Source: Caprimulgus europaeus
Taxonomy: Eukaryota > Chordata > Aves > Caprimulgiformes > Caprimulgidae
NCBI GenBank assembly: GCA_907165065.1
Contig: OU015526.1
Span: 64,813,723 to 64,877,722, forward strand
DNA: 64,000 nt
Direction: 5' to 3'
Shown in pieces: positions 28,860 to 42,800 of the stretch. Position numbers and translations under genes: made by a program. Position 1 is the stretch's first letter. Every line of letters begins with the position of its first letter. The notes under the pieces are model-generated. The model was not told the origin of the DNA. It did not search any database and worked only from the letters and a program-made list of their open reading frames with translations.

Positions 28860-28975
28860 GGTGCTCATCATTACCAGTCCTGAGTGCTTTACAAATACCA
28901 ATGATTTCATTTTCACAGCACACTGTGAACTGAGGTGATACTATTAACAACACTTTAAAATGGCAGTCTAAAACC
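28860..28975 (-). mobile_element. MIR or L2-like remnant
   Basis: GTGCTTTACAAATACCAATG, TTTCATTTTCACAGCACACT and GAGGTGATACTATTAAC follow the order of the MIR/L2 3' segment in complementary orientation. The match is degenerate. It overlaps the start of a long minus-strand open frame (28297-28998), which argues that frame is accidental. Confidence 0.5.
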
Positions 28976-29724
28976 TGGGGAGCTGTATGTAGGTCCAAAG
29001 TTTCTACTATTCTTGGTGTCTTTTCTGAGTCACATATTTGTCTTTCTCAGAGCATTTACCACTATAGAACGTTGCAGGCATTCAAAGTTCATTAAAGATG
29101 TAGCTGCTCACCTGTCTGAAAACCAGAAGCCATGGTCAACGTTCTGGAAATAAAGAATACTTAACTAAGAATAACCTGTGAAAAAATTGGTTTAAGCAAC
29201 TACCCAACATCTTAATGGGACTCTTTGGCAGAGACAGAATAAGAACCAGCTCTTGGAACACAAGGCTTAGCTGAGGCTCCCTGTGGTCCAGACTTCCCAG
29301 TACACCTTCACTTTTAGTTGGACATCCTAGAAAAATCTATCAGGGCCTTAAAAGAAGGAATTTATCAAGATGGAAAGATAATTTTAGAAGTTATAAGAAA
29401 GATAAAACAGCAGGAAATATTATTAAAATGTTGATGAATATGCTTAATTCCCCCCACTACTACCTCATCTCACCATTTGGGCTGACTGGTGCCTCTAACT
29501 TACTCCAGGCCAGGCACAGCCCAGAGAGCTCTTAGTGACACCTTCCCTGCTCCTGAAAGCACAGACATTCAGCCATCCAGAATAAATCTCTTGGGAGGTG
29601 TTTTTCTTCTCTAGCCCACAATTAAATGACGACTTCTTTGCTGCCTCTTCCTGTTTATGCATTCCTCCTCCCCAGTGATTGGGCTCAGTGGCTGAAGCAT
29701 CATATATTTCTGCATGGGACAGCA

Positions 29725-29748
29725 TCCTTCCTTCCCTCCCTCCCTCCT
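29725..29748. repeat. CCTT/CCCT low-complexity tract
   Basis: Pyrimidine-only CCTT and CCCT units lie in the gene-poor flank. Confidence 0.85.
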
Positions 29749-32700
29749 TAAAGTTACTCGCTTAACTTTTCTTCTGTGTATCTTAATTATCACACTGTCA
29801 GCTTTTAGGCATCAGGACACTTTCTCCTACTTCAAGCCTCCTCAAAATATGGTCCCATAATTTTGCACATTATAGAGTATGAAAACATTTAATGATTAAA
29901 GCTCTTTTTCAGGTTTATTCTGTTGAACTTGATGAGTTTTTCAATACCCCGCTGCGTTAAATATCCAGGTGGATAGACAAATGTAAAAAGAGTTTTAAGT
30001 AGCTGAGTATCACAATCAGTATCTCAATTTGTCAGATTAGGGAAACAGCCTTGCACCTGCCCTGATTTTAGCATTGGGAGGTTAACTCAAGTTTCAAGGC
30101 ATTAGCTTGAATGCAAATAAAATATGTTTACTCAGTTAGGCTTGAACATGTGTTCCCTCAGTTGCCTGATAGCCTACATGATACCATGACATTCATAACT
30201 GTTGATTCTTACTGTCAGGTTAAACCTTAATACTCTAACTTTTGGGGTGGTTTTTGTATGCAAATGCAAAAATAAAGGAAAAAAGATGCAAAAGTACAAT
30301 ATGTTTGAGTTCTCTTATGTTCATCCTGAGCTCAATTAAAATGTTTTTATTTACTCTTGGGTTTCTTATTAACACTCTTGTTTCAGGAAACATTTTACAT
30401 TGATTTCACACTCTTTCAGGCATGAAACTATTTGCCTGTGAGCTGGTGTCATGACTGTAAACTCCTTAATTTCTGATTTCTAATGATCATTTTCTTGGGA
30501 TTTACTAACAGCAACCATCACCCATCCCAGCACATTGCTTTTGCAGAGCACAGATATGGTCAGCTCTTTGTAGCCCACCAGAAGCAGGCTCAAGAAACAA
30601 GCCGTGCCCAGTATTCATCATACCCACGTGGCAAAACTCAAAGGATGGTTCCTCTAAAAAAGTTTGTCTGACAGATCTGCATACGTCATTTCTTGGCATC
30701 TATCTGTCAAATTATTTGGCAGTTCTCTCCATATGAATTGTAGCAGTTTAGCTGCAACAATTTCCAGATCAAAGCTGTCAATCACTCAGCAATTCCCACA
30801 AGGACATGCAAAAGGACCTGACAGGGAAATTATCTAAAGCTGCAATAATCTAGAAGATGTGATAAAGAAAAAAAAAAAAAGCAAGATTTCCCAAATTACA
30901 TGGACTGAAGTTCAATTACTGTTTTCCTTTGTACAATTTCAGACAGTGAGCTATCATAGCCACTAGATCTGGAGGCAAAAATCTAGAAAGTGAATTGCAA
31001 TTCATCTATTTCCTTGGCATTCCCACCCTTTCCAATTAAATACACTTTTCTTTTCTTTTTCATTATTCTGAGGAGGCAGTAAACCTCAGTCTAAATGAGC
31101 ATTTACATGAAAATCAGAGCTCTCCAAGGCATTCACTGAAACTCCTTTAATACAATATTTGCTTTAATTTGATTTTCTTTCTTGCCTGTGGGAGGTTTCA
31201 ATCACATTTGCTATGATTTACAATTGTACGCCCCCTCCTCCTGCAGAGGTCATTCCCTTTCCTAAAACTGCATCATTTGACTAGAAAGAATTCCTTTTAC
31301 AAGTAAACAGCTCAGCAATCAATTTTGTCCACTGATGATGGTGAGTACAGACTAGTTTTCAATGGGGTGTCTCAAATGTCAAAAAGATCATTTTAATCTC
31401 CAAGAAATATAATCTGTTTACATCACCTGCGGTCTCCTGGTTGCCTCCTCAGAAAGACTGCTTTCTTCGGCACATTGAATAATCTCTTCTACTTTATGTT
31501 ATGAAGAATCCAGCTTCATCATACGTATTTCAAGCAATCTCCACCTTCCAGAATACAAGTGAATCAGGGAGCCATATTCTGTGATTCTCATTTATTTATC
31601 TCTCCACTTCAAAATATAAAATCACATACAAAGGGTTAGGATGCGAGCATCATCTTAAAAATATTTAATCCTGCTGTCATTATATCAATCTTACTTTGTT
31701 TTATTAAAATAATCTACCACATGCTGTTGAAACTGTCTCTCAAAGAAACGGATACTTCTTTTACAGAGAGTACATTGAGGAAATGTATTGCATACAGTAT
31801 TAAAAAATAGTACTTAGCATTGTATTTATACAGATACACTAAGCCTTTACCAAACATGGAACAATGTGCAATAAAATAAAAGTTCAAGTCAGTAGCAGAA
31901 AAGTATAATTCTAATAAAAATCAAAATAATGATTTTCTTTTTCTATTGCTAATCTATGCTATGACATGCCAAAGCACTATCATGCCTGATGGCATTCTGA
32001 ACTCAAAATAAAAAATTTTGTTTATTTAAAACACATACACTGGGCCTGATTTTCTATCCCCACGTTTGTCTCCACATGTTTTGTTGCATGTCTGCATGGT
32101 ATTACACAAACAGATCATTAATTCATTCACATGTACAGTAAAGTAAGCATCTAGCCTCATCTGCATGTGTATCTTCTGCTTAGCTATATATGTGTAGTTG
32201 TATGCTTACTGATCAGACATATAATCAATAGAAAAATCAGGGTCCATATCTTTCAGTCAATACATATCTGCAGGATCTTGGGGTTTGAACTTTGTGAGAT
32301 TCGACTTTCTTGTAATCTGAAGGTTTTAACAGGTCTTTATTTATCTTCTAAATCAACTGATTTCCCCTATTCACCTATCTCATCTTCAAGACTTAGAGCT
32401 GTGGGAAAACCCAGGTGATTTCTTCTCTTTCTAGTTCTTGGGCTCCTTTTGGGGAACTTTGGGCTTTATTTTAGAAACAGTGTGCACTACTCAGTCTCAG
32501 GTTAGCTATTCCATCTGTGTTGCTTGTTGGCTTAAAAACGTTCCCTTCCCTACACTGCAAATGACAGCAGTCTTCCATTTATATTTTTTTCCTTTCTCTT
32601 CTTGCTCTTAACAGAATATATTTACAAGAAAGATAGCAAACTTTGTATGTGCACATTGCACATTAAAGAGCAGTGCAGAGACAGCTGACCTGTCTCCAGA

Positions 32701-35700
32701 AACCAGGTGAGGGACCAAAAGTATGGTATGTCCTGAGTTAGCATACCCCATAGAATAAATTTATATGCATTTCTGTAATGTATGTACTCTAACTTGTTTT
32801 ACTTGCTTTTGTAGTGGCTTTAGTCCAGCTGTGCACAGGGAATATATATATTTGCACACAGCTTCCAAGGGCCACGCTGTTTCAGCTGACTCTATTGTTA
32901 AAGACAAGGCAGAAAACCACAAAGCAAGCCTGCCAAGCACTGAGACAGGGTAAAAGTTGCGGCCTCTCAGGCTTGAAAAGCTCACGTGAGGGGACATTCC
33001 CAAAGCAGATGCAAACACATCATCAGTTAAAGATTTTCCTAACCAGAAATCCCCTGCACCGCTCAGGAAATCCTGCCAGTCTGCAACAAAACACCCAGAG
33101 CCATTGGCAACCTGACGGGGTGAGCAAAACCACTGCACACCATGCCAGAGACGCTATCTTACCCCATGGTACTTGAGGAAAGGCTAAAACCATGTAGCCC
33201 GCTTCCTGGGGCTATGGCTTTTGGTTGGACCGCTCTAGCTGACCGGACTTATCAGTCATGCTACTAGTCAGTCAACCACTTGTTGGTGTCTGTAGGTAAA
33301 GAGTGAGAGACCTTGAAATCCATCATCTCCAAATCAAAGCTGAGTATCAAAAATACCACTATGAGTGTGCCACTCAGAAATGAGCACTCACAGGAGACCG
33401 TGCCAACTGGCTTACACTGATATTGAGGGGAAAATCCAGAGAGGTGGTATCTCCTAATTCTTTGGGCCACTCATTTGACTGGTCACTACCTGTCCTCATA
33501 ATGCATCCTAAAAGCTACTCCACCAGAGCAGTGGAATTTACTTCAAAACTTCCAGTCTGACTGAAACCCTATCAGTCTGCTCAGTATCATACTCCCAAAA
33601 TGTTCCTTTTTTTTTCATCATCCTAATAAAGTGAAGCTTCTTGTTTCCAGATGTGTCTGCTGCTCTGAAAGCAGAAAGCACCCTAATTGGATCAATGCAC
33701 AAACTTCATTGCTCTATGAGTATGCATTGTTGCCTTACAGTAACTTCTGCTGTGCCTTCCATTGCCTTTATCAAGGCCTTTGTCGTAGCAAGATTTTCCT
33801 GTGATAAGCAACATTTAGAACATTACTCATTTCCATCTGTAGGCATTAGCTGTGGGACAAATATCCAGTTTTTCCTTATGGAAAAACCATTGACCTTGAA
33901 AAGAAGATATCCATCCATTCACCTGAACCAGGGCTATGTCAGAATTTTACTAACTTTAAATTCAACAAGTAAAAATAGCAGGGATGCACAGCAATAACTG
34001 GAATCATATTTAACATTACATTCTAGCAAGCCCCAAAGCAACATTATTATATGGCTACTGCTGCATCAAACAAGGAATAACCACTAAACACACTTCAAGG
34101 CACATGCTGTCATTTACAGATGCTCCTTGGATAAGATTTGTAACAGGTAACTCTGCAGCCTCCCTCTTCCTTTTGGCTATTAGAGAGGTGCAAGGAGCTG
34201 GGGAAGTAGAGGCAGAGGAAGATGAAGGAGAGCCATTTCTCTGGTTTTTACAGACTCTCTTATCTGTCACCTTCAACTTGGTCCATAACAAGAGTGGAGT
34301 GTCATGTCTTATTCCTTACCAAGGTCACTGGAACATAGTGTTGGAAAGCCTCAAATGTTGGCTGTGAAGGCACCTTATAAGAAACACCTTTCTCACTTTA
34401 CAGGAGCCATATAATGTTACCTTTCCACCTGAGAACCGATATATCTTCATCAATCCTTTCCTACTTTCATGGAAATAAACTTCCAGTATGAGAGCTGTGA
34501 ATGATTGCCCTTCTGTTACAATCCCTAAGGTGATATTAAAAAACTCCTTCCAGTCTCTTCCCACCAAACCATACCCCTGAAGACCCAAACCCAGACTGAG
34601 CTAACAGGAAATTATCAAAGGGATGCTTCAAAGGAAGGACATTCCTGCTGCCTCCTTTCTCCAGTTTCACTTCTATCCTATTTTGACCACTACAGTTCTC
34701 AACTCTCCATCTCCCCTGGGCAGTGGTCCTGGGTCACATGCTACAGAAATCTCACCCACCCTGTATTTAGAGCTCTGTCTCACCACTGACTCTGTACCTG
34801 CTGCAGGCGAAGGGGTCTCACAGGGAGAAGGACCAGCTCAAGACTGATATCCCTCCGCTCTCCCAGCCATGCTCAGCATCCCAAGATACTGAGCCCCCCA
34901 TATCAATGCTGGCACTGGCTCACTTTGAGTTCAGTCCCCTGGAAAAATGGAGTCTCTCCCCTCCTGAAGGAGTGCTCCAAGTCTCCCATTTAGTTGGTTA
35001 GATTTCCCAAAGACTTGTGGTATCTCCTCAAGTATTGCTACCCACCTTAGTAGATACCACTACTAAAACCTCCCCAAAGACCCAAGCAGAAAGAGAAAAT
35101 GACAGGCTTTTGTTGGTGTGCTTCAAGTGTTCAATAGGTCTGGGGTGGATGGACGAGTCACTCTTTGTGCCACACCACCATTAATGAGGAGACACCACAG
35201 TCCTCCACGCCCACATTCATTGTCTGTCATTTTGCCTTTGCAACCTAAATTGAAATCATCTTATAATGTCATTTCTGGTATGAAAACCGTCCTGCCAAGT
35301 TTCATCTGCTCTATAAAGGTCATAGATACCCATTAATTTATACCACATTTGCTTTTTGTTCTTAATTGCCCAAATACTTCCTGCATTTGATATATATAAT
35401 TTCTGGGTTACGTGACACCAATTTTTTCTTCACTGGCCATGAAAAGGAAATGCATTCTTCATGCCTTCCTACAGTATTTGAATCCCTCCCTCTCACTCTT
35501 CAATTTACAGATTATCAAACTAGATGGGGTAATTTTGAACTCAGTATATTTTTTGTACATAAGGCAGGAGATTGCATCATTTATTTTATGAAGTATTCCA
35601 GTAATCTCTGGATTAAGAAATTTCTTGCCCATGTAAATTTGTCTCTTTGATTAGTCTTCTTCTTTACTTTAATCAGACTGGCATGGGGAAACAGACTACT

Positions 35701-38700
35701 TTGACCCATTATACCTTCAGTCCTAGAAATCATCTTTTTGGCATGTTTGATTAAAATGGATCAATTAAAGGGGACACTTTGTGCCATTCCTTGATATAAA
35801 CTACTCACTTTTGGTCCCATCCCCTATTTTAGCTCCCAAGAGTCACGGCACCATTAGAAGATTTTTTTTTCTGTAATCAAACTGTGATAATTCTTTTTAT
35901 AATGGTGCAATTATCTACTCTCTTCTGGTTTCACCTTAACAAGCTCAGTGAGTCATAGACCTTTACATCTACTGCATCTACGCTCACTGACGATCAACAA
36001 GGAGCAACAGTCCCTGGGACTCATTTGCTCTCCACAATGGGTTTACAAGGAAGCACCTGCTTAGAACTAGACACCCTTCAGTATAAGCTTTGAAATAAAA
36101 ATGCACACATGGAGTGTACTGCCTAGTATATTTATTCATTTGTTTGATTCGCAGTAAAAGAAGGTCTAATTCTTTCTCTCCTGACAGTGTAAATCATGTT
36201 ACTATTGTTACAGTTATATAAAAGTAGTAGAAATACCACAAATCCACCTCAGCACCTCTAGTTCCCTAAACAATCCTGTGCTTCCTTTCACTATTTTTAC
36301 ACATTCCTCTTACGGAATCAGGACTTGAAACGTGAATCTCATCTGCAAGACTAGCATCGCAGTGACAAGTGTCGTTTCCCTAGAACAGAACTAAAGGAAC
36401 CAGTTTGCAAAGATCAGTACCTCATCTTACATTTAGGAGTAGTCATGTCTTCTGTGCAGCTATTGAATGCAAAAGATTTCTTATAGGCTCATTCTTTCAC
36501 TTTTAAGTCAAGCATAGGGGACATAACTGAACCACGTTGGGAGAAATTCTTGTTTGCTAAACCCTCTATCATTCCTGCCCTGAACTAACTTTGACTCTTA
36601 AACAAACAACATTTCCTTTGAGTTTTGGCTGATTTTCCCTTAGAAATCTTGAGAAGGGTACATAATTTCTACTCCATGGCTGTCTAGCCAGAGCGGAGAA
36701 TGGAATACAAAACAAATGAGGAAAAAAAACATTTGAAATTATTTTCATTTGGCCATATTCCTGCCTCTTTTGTGTTAGCTCTCCATGTAAATATGAAGGA
36801 ATGAATTTTGTTGTCAGAACTACTCACAAAAAACAGAGTTCAAAGCGGTGAGCACACGAACAGCATGCATAGAAGCCAAAATGTAAATGTGCATGTACAA
36901 GAATTCATGCCAGAAATTCTTGCACGTTCATGGAATGTGACTCTTCTGACCAGGCTCGAGCAGGCAAGGTAACATCAATCTTTAGTGGCTGCTGCTAATC
37001 CATACACTAAAAAGCGCCCACAATATGGGTTTTCTAAATTCATTTCAATAATGAATACATTCAAACAGACCACAGCGCGTTCTCCTTCCCCAGACAACAA
37101 CCAAATGTGTTTTAACTACACGTCATTCGTGCTCACGCAGCAATATTGGGAAGGCAACGGCTGAAAAGGAAACCTGGTCCTGTGATGAAAGGCAGCGAGC
37201 TGGGATTTGGGAAGTACCGAGCTTTGTCACAGCCCTCTTAGGGCAGATGAGATAAATCCTGCAATCTCTTTGTCCCTCCACTCCCTCTCTATAAAACAGT
37301 GATAATGTTTCTCTTCTTTCCAGAGCTCATAAGAAATATGTCTGCGTGGTTCTTGGATGCTGCAGGCGCCAGGATTGTACAAGCACTGATACACTGACAG
37401 CATCGTTTTTGGAAACCAAGCTGAGCGACTGTCACTTACGCTCACGCTAAAAGAGAATAAACCATAGCCAGGCAACTGGGTTGGTAAGGGTATCTACTCT
37501 CACCTGTGAATCACTCTTTATTTGCATATGTTTGGGGCCATTAGGGACAAACCCATCCAAGGTGTCAAAGTTTCTGTCATTCCTGGATTGTGGGACAAGT
37601 ATCTGCAAGCACAGTGGGAAAATTTTGGAATGCATGACCTTTGGTTACCAGATATTTAGTCTAGGTCAGACAAATTCTGGTTTGACCTTCATCTTCAAAG
37701 CTAGGACACTTTCTCAGAACACAAACTCATGGATCCTTGTGGCAAATATTCTCCTTCTTAAGCAAACCTATGTAAACCAACATGCATCCAACAAGGACCA
37801 ACTCTCTGTGTCATGCAAGATCAAGTGCTCAGTTTGGGCTCAGGTGGCACACTGAATCAGCTCCTTGAGCTGGACCACAGCCTACATAGGAAGTAGACAT
37901 TTAATATATGAAAAAAATCAAGAGACTACATCTATTTAGGAAAGCCATGCAACTTCCACCAAAACCAATAGATTTTTATTTCCTTTTCTGTCTTGGCACA
38001 TATTAACACTTTTCTTGAGCCATCTCTTAATTCAGCTTTATAGCATCGCTCTCTTCAGTCTCTTCTTCACTGTATGCTTCAGGGAGAGCCCATCTGCAAT
38101 CTCTTTTCCAGGAAATAAAGATTTTTAAAAATTTAGAAAACAAAGGTCTTTCAAGTCTTAAAATGAACATGATCTTGCAGGTTAATACCAAACCGTCTGT
38201 TATTGCATACTATCTGAGAGCAGGTAATTTCAGGATTATAGGAGAATCTGGAAAATTATGTAAGAATTCTCCTTTTGTTGTAGAAGCTTTAAAGCTGCAC
38301 CTTCATTCAGTCAGGAAGGTCATTTCCTCTATGCAGTAAGTTTCAAATTTTCAGTTATGATATTGGTGTCATGGCAATTTTAGTACTAACTTGTTCCACA
38401 CTAAGTATTACTACTAGAACTGTGAACAGTCATCAAAATTAACTAGCCTATAGAGTGATTAAATAATTTCCTCCAATTTGCATTTGATATGTTTATTAAG
38501 TGCTGGAAGGTATTTTTTGCTCTTTTATTTTTACTGCTGCTAAAAACTATGTCTGGATTTTTGGCATAGGTGCAGTATTATGGTTACTACAAAATTTAAA
38601 TCAGATTATGGTATGAGTTACTATTTGATACTGTAAAAATGCCAGTAGGTAGTAGATAAATATTAAGATACAATTAGCTGTCACTACCTTTTATTGTTTG

Positions 38701-39336
38701 GACTTCATTAATATTGAGATAAGTCTGCATTCTGTGGCAATGACAAATTTTTTAATGTTCCCTTTTTTACAAATTACATTTTCTTACAAGTAATAGTGCA
38801 AGTAGTAAACAGGAGAGAAGTTGACTATAAACAACAGAAATAGATACAGCAATATTAAAGCTACAAAAAATACAAAGTATGGCCTATGTGTTATTCCTTG
38901 TGCTTCATTTGCCCTACCATTGTCAACGAGGTAGTTACTCACAACAAGCAATTCTTTGAGAGATGTTTTTGTTTTGCACTGGATGAAACTATTTGGTACT
39001 AATTGTCAATAAAACCTGTGATTTTAAAGGTATGGTAAATCTGTGTTTTCAAATGCATGTCTTGGCCCTTTACACAAGCAAGTAGTTGCTAATGCCAATA
39101 TGCATTAGAAATGCAATTGTACTATACTTAGATGTGGTTCAACCACAGTTATAACATGGGCCATTAAGAAGCATTAAAAAAAAAAGACAGAAAAGAAAAA
39201 AACCAGGTTAAAAGGGAACATGTTCTGTTGCTCAGCTAAAAGATTTATCTATTTATCTATAATTAGAAAACAAAATTGTTCAAAATTAGCCTAAATATAT
39301 AAAATGTTGGTATTTCAGAGAACGTAACTGTATCAT

Positions 39337-39706
39337 ATGGAGAAAAGGAAACTGAGGGGAGACCTCATCGCTCTCTACAGCTACCTGAAAGGAGGTTGTA
39401 GAGAGCTGGGAGTCAGTCTCTTCTCACAGGTAACCAGTGCTAGAACGAGAGGAAATGGCCTCAAGCTGCACCAAGGGAGGTTTAGATTGGATATTAAGAA
39501 AAACTTTTTAACTGAAAAGATAATCAAACGCTGGAACAGGCTGCTCAGGGAGACGGTGGAGTCACCTTCCCTGGTGGTATTTAAAAGACAGGTAGATGAG
39601 GTGCTTAGGGACGTGGTTTAGAGGTAGAATTGTGTGTTAGGTTCATGGTTTGACTCAATAATCTTAAAGGTCTTTTCCAACCACTACGATTCTATTCTAT
39701 TCTATA
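39337..39706 (+). mobile_element. CR1 LINE 3' fragment
   Basis: The block translates as [20 protein letters not shown]...[20 protein letters not shown]...[22 protein letters not shown], the C-terminal end of a CR1 reverse transcriptase. It then reads through the 3' UTR (AATCTTAAAGGTCTTTTCCA) to a terminal ATTCT repeat at 39689-39703. The 94-codon frame at 39337-39621 is a relic of this element, not a host gene. It is a different CR1 subfamily from the copy at 15715. Confidence 0.94.
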
Positions 39707-42079
39707 CAGAAAACATGCTTACTTACGTTTTCCCGGGGCTTGTAAAGAATTCTGAAGACATTCAGCACGGCTCAAGAAATCAATTAGAGCTTTAACACAA
39801 GAAACTGGTGAGCTGGAGAAGACTGTGGGCTCCTCTCTTGGAAGACTGGCACATGGAAAGTAAAATCTCATCTGTCATCCACAACATTTTTCCAATGTTT
39901 TCTCAAAATGCAGCTCCTCCTGATCAGCTATAAATCTCAAATAATCAAAACCACATGAGCCAAACAGCATAAAAATAAAATCTAAGGTAAATAATATGGA
40001 ATAAAGGAATAATATATGTGACCATGTGATCGACTGCTTTCCTGGGCTGGAGCTGGAGAGCAGCGGGAAATGCCCAGCTGCCTTAGTTGGAACTGACTCA
40101 AAACTTCATCCGCTTTGGTTCAGTTCTCAAAATAGGGCACATGACCTCTAAGTAAGACAGTACAGTAGGCTGCTTTTACACTACATCGCCGCTCCTGCAG
40201 CCCCCAATACCAATTTGTTCGCTTTACTGAGCATGGGAGGAGGTAAAATTTGACACTTGCCGAGTTTCAGCATTATCTTGTTTTCTAATGCATTATCCAT
40301 AGCAAATTTACCACTATCTTTAGGAACAGAGATGACATCTGCTACAGAGTGGCTTACACTTGTCTGTCTACTGTGTTCAGTGTCATGTGTCTGACATGAG
40401 TTAACCTCTTATAAAATCTAATGTGAGGGAAGAGAACTGCTCATCGGAGGTGTCCGCGCTGCTCCTCTTGACCTACTTGGAAAACTATGACTCAACTCTT
40501 TGCGGTTTCCCCCATCGCGACACAGCTGCAGAAGGCAGTAACGGGACCACTTTTAACGGAATTTGCAATGTGCTATATATATATATTGGTAAGCCTTTGA
40601 ACAGCCTTGTTTCCAAACCTTGCAAAGCCCATTCGTTATTTTACCAAGCCCCCTATACGTTTTTTTTTCCTTTCTTTTCTTTTTTTTTTTTTCACGGAAT
40701 GGGCATAATGATAAAAAAGAACCTTTTCTCTTCACAGATAAAGATCCAAATTGCATTTTATAACCTGACAATTATGTAGTTTGATTTTTTTAAATAAAAC
40801 AGATAATCTCCTTTCCCTCTTTGAGATGAGATCTTAGTTGTTAGTGACAGCTGTTAAAATGCTGCTAAAAATAGATATAGTGTCAACCACTAAAAAGCTA
40901 AGTGCTCCTGTGAACCACAAGCAGAAAACAAATGAGGTTTCTACTGAAGTTGTGGAAAATCTGTGAGCATCTTGCATGTACTGGGAAGGGTGCTTTATTC
41001 TTCCAGCAGCCATCTCTGTATATAACACAATAAAGGGGGGAAAAAAAATCAAGTTTTTGATATTAAGACAGAAGATAGATACAGTCCCTCAATTTTATTT
41101 TCTCTGTCCTTTTTGTTCTCAAAGAAAAAAAAAAAAGTGATGCAACTCAAGGACTGAGGCTACCTCTAGGTGTTTCAAATGCTTTTTTTTTTCATTTACA
41201 CCTTTGCCCTGCAAAAAAACAGAAAAGCAGGAAGAGCAGGACAAAAGAAGTGCAACCAATCAGCCAAATACACGGTTACTATAAATTAACAAAAATAGTT
41301 GTGCTCGGTTTGGCAGTTATTGATAGACCAGCTAATGTGCTTGGTTGTTTTTTGCATGACTCTGATTTGTCGGGTGACACGAAGAGTTGTGTGGAACTTT
41401 CCTCTGCCTTGGAATTGCAGCCTCCAACACATCCGGGGTAGCTCTGCTCGATTAATAAATTAGCTATATTCCAAACCAGATGTACAACATGAAATGAGTA
41501 AAAAGAGAGGGAACAGAATTGTTCACATTCGATGTTATAATACATCTCAGTAGGTTCCTTCTTTTTAGCTACATTATGGCTAAAAATAGAGCACTAGTGT
41601 AGGCACAGTGAAATATGATTTGCTTCCAATAATATAGCAAACTAATTGTGAAATTAAGCTATTGAATGCGTCGTTATCTCCAAGTCTGGCCTTACCAGCA
41701 CTTTATGCTTCCCAGTGTAACATTTATCAAGTTACCCACAAACTTTGACGGATGCAAACAACAGCTGATAAAACACTCGCCTTTTCCAAGGCCCCGATCC
41801 GGCAGAGGCTTCGGCACAGGTAGAACTCGCTCTCTGAGCAGTCTTTTCACGCGTTTAAACTTCATTGAGGGTAATAAAACAAGGCCAATTTTCTCCTCCC
41901 TCCGATGCCTATTTTTTTTTTCCTTGTTTAAATGAAGAGACATTTAATGTTCCGAACTTAAAAATAGTTAGCTTTAAAAGATCTTAGCCACAAGTGAAAT
42001 ATTCATTTAAAATTCGCATGGATGTACCGCGGATTCGATTTTTTTTTTTTTTTAATGTCTGAAATGAGGAGGGGTTTGC
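39707..42079. other. Proximal 5' flank before the CpG island
   Basis: This is AT-rich, repeat-poor DNA leading into the promoter island. It contains scattered CpGs at 40430-40560, a T-rich string at 40660-40692, a forward ACCAATCAG (NF-Y type) at 41255-41263, and a T15 run at 42039-42053. Its closeness to the promoter makes it a candidate enhancer region, but I see no coding potential. Confidence 0.6.
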
Positions 42080-42387
42080 TCCGCCGCAGCCCCAAGAGTG
42101 CCGTGGGGACGCGTTACCCCGGGATGGGGAGGGCAGAGCTTGGGGGGCGGCTCCTGGGAGGGGGGGCGAAGGAAGACGCAGGCCCAGCGCGGGGGCGCAG
42201 CCTCCTCCCGAAATCCCGCCCAGGGGAGCCCCGCTCCCCACAGCCCGCCCGGGGGCCGAGCGGGGCGGTCGGGGCTGGGGAGCTGGGGGGGGTAACCGCC
42301 GCCAGGGCCGGGAGAGACGCTCCGCCTGGGGAAGGGCGCGGGGAGCCGCTCCTCCCCCGCCGCTTGCCCTGCCTCCCTGCCGCCCGC

Positions 42388-42424
42388 CCTCCTTCCCTCC
42401 CTCCCTCCCTCCCTCCCTCCCTCC
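42388..42424. repeat. (CCCT)n polypyrimidine tract in the promoter island
   Basis: About eight perfect CCCT units preceded by CCTT form a pure pyrimidine strand, within the CpG island. Such tracts can form triplex (H-) DNA in supercoiled templates; that is a family-level expectation and is not shown here. Confidence 0.92.
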
Positions 42425-42787
42425 GGCGGCTCCGCGAACCAGGAACCGCGGCGGCGGCGGCGGCAGCGGGCTCCGTGCGTGAGAAATCCCGCGGCGCCGT
42501 GCCGCCGGGAGCCGCCGGGGCGGGCGGCGCGGGAGGGGGCGGCGGGGGTGGTACGGCCGCCGGGCGCTGCGAGGGGCCGGGCGGCACTGGGAAGGGGGGG
42601 CCGGGAGGGGAGGAAAAAGTTTACACCCTCGCCACTCTCCTCCCTCCTCTTCCTTGGTGGCGCAGATGGGAGTTTTACCTGGAATGACATAAGTTGGTTT
42701 TTTTCGTGGTTTTTTTTCTTTTTTTTTTTGAGGGTGTCTCTCTTCCTCCCTCCCCTTTTTCTCCCCCCTCCCAAAAAAATCCTCCCG

Positions 42788-42800
42788 CCCCCCCCCCCCC
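42788..42800. repeat. C13 homopolymer
   Basis: An uninterrupted C run in the promoter island; its length may be affected by sequencing error. Confidence 0.85.

Larger units (their letters stand above)
27761..39336. other. 5' intergenic flank, no gene seen
   Basis: This is about 11.5 kb of AT-rich DNA with very few repeats. The 28297-28998 minus frame (233 codons) is the longest but partly derives from a MIR/L2 remnant. A motif cluster at 30756-30784 and a perfect octamer ATTTGCAT at 37520-37527 are possible enhancer elements. No exon is evident. Confidence 0.62.

Noticed and set aside
39337..39621. 94-codon frame resembling a real protein
   Set aside because: It is the C-terminal end of a CR1 reverse transcriptase inside a truncated LINE copy, not a host gene.
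41510..41525. GGAACA-GAAT-TGTTCA resembling a glucocorticoid/mineralocorticoid response element
   Set aside because: The half-sites are four bases apart; the receptor dimer requires three. Not a canonical element, though tempting for autoregulation.
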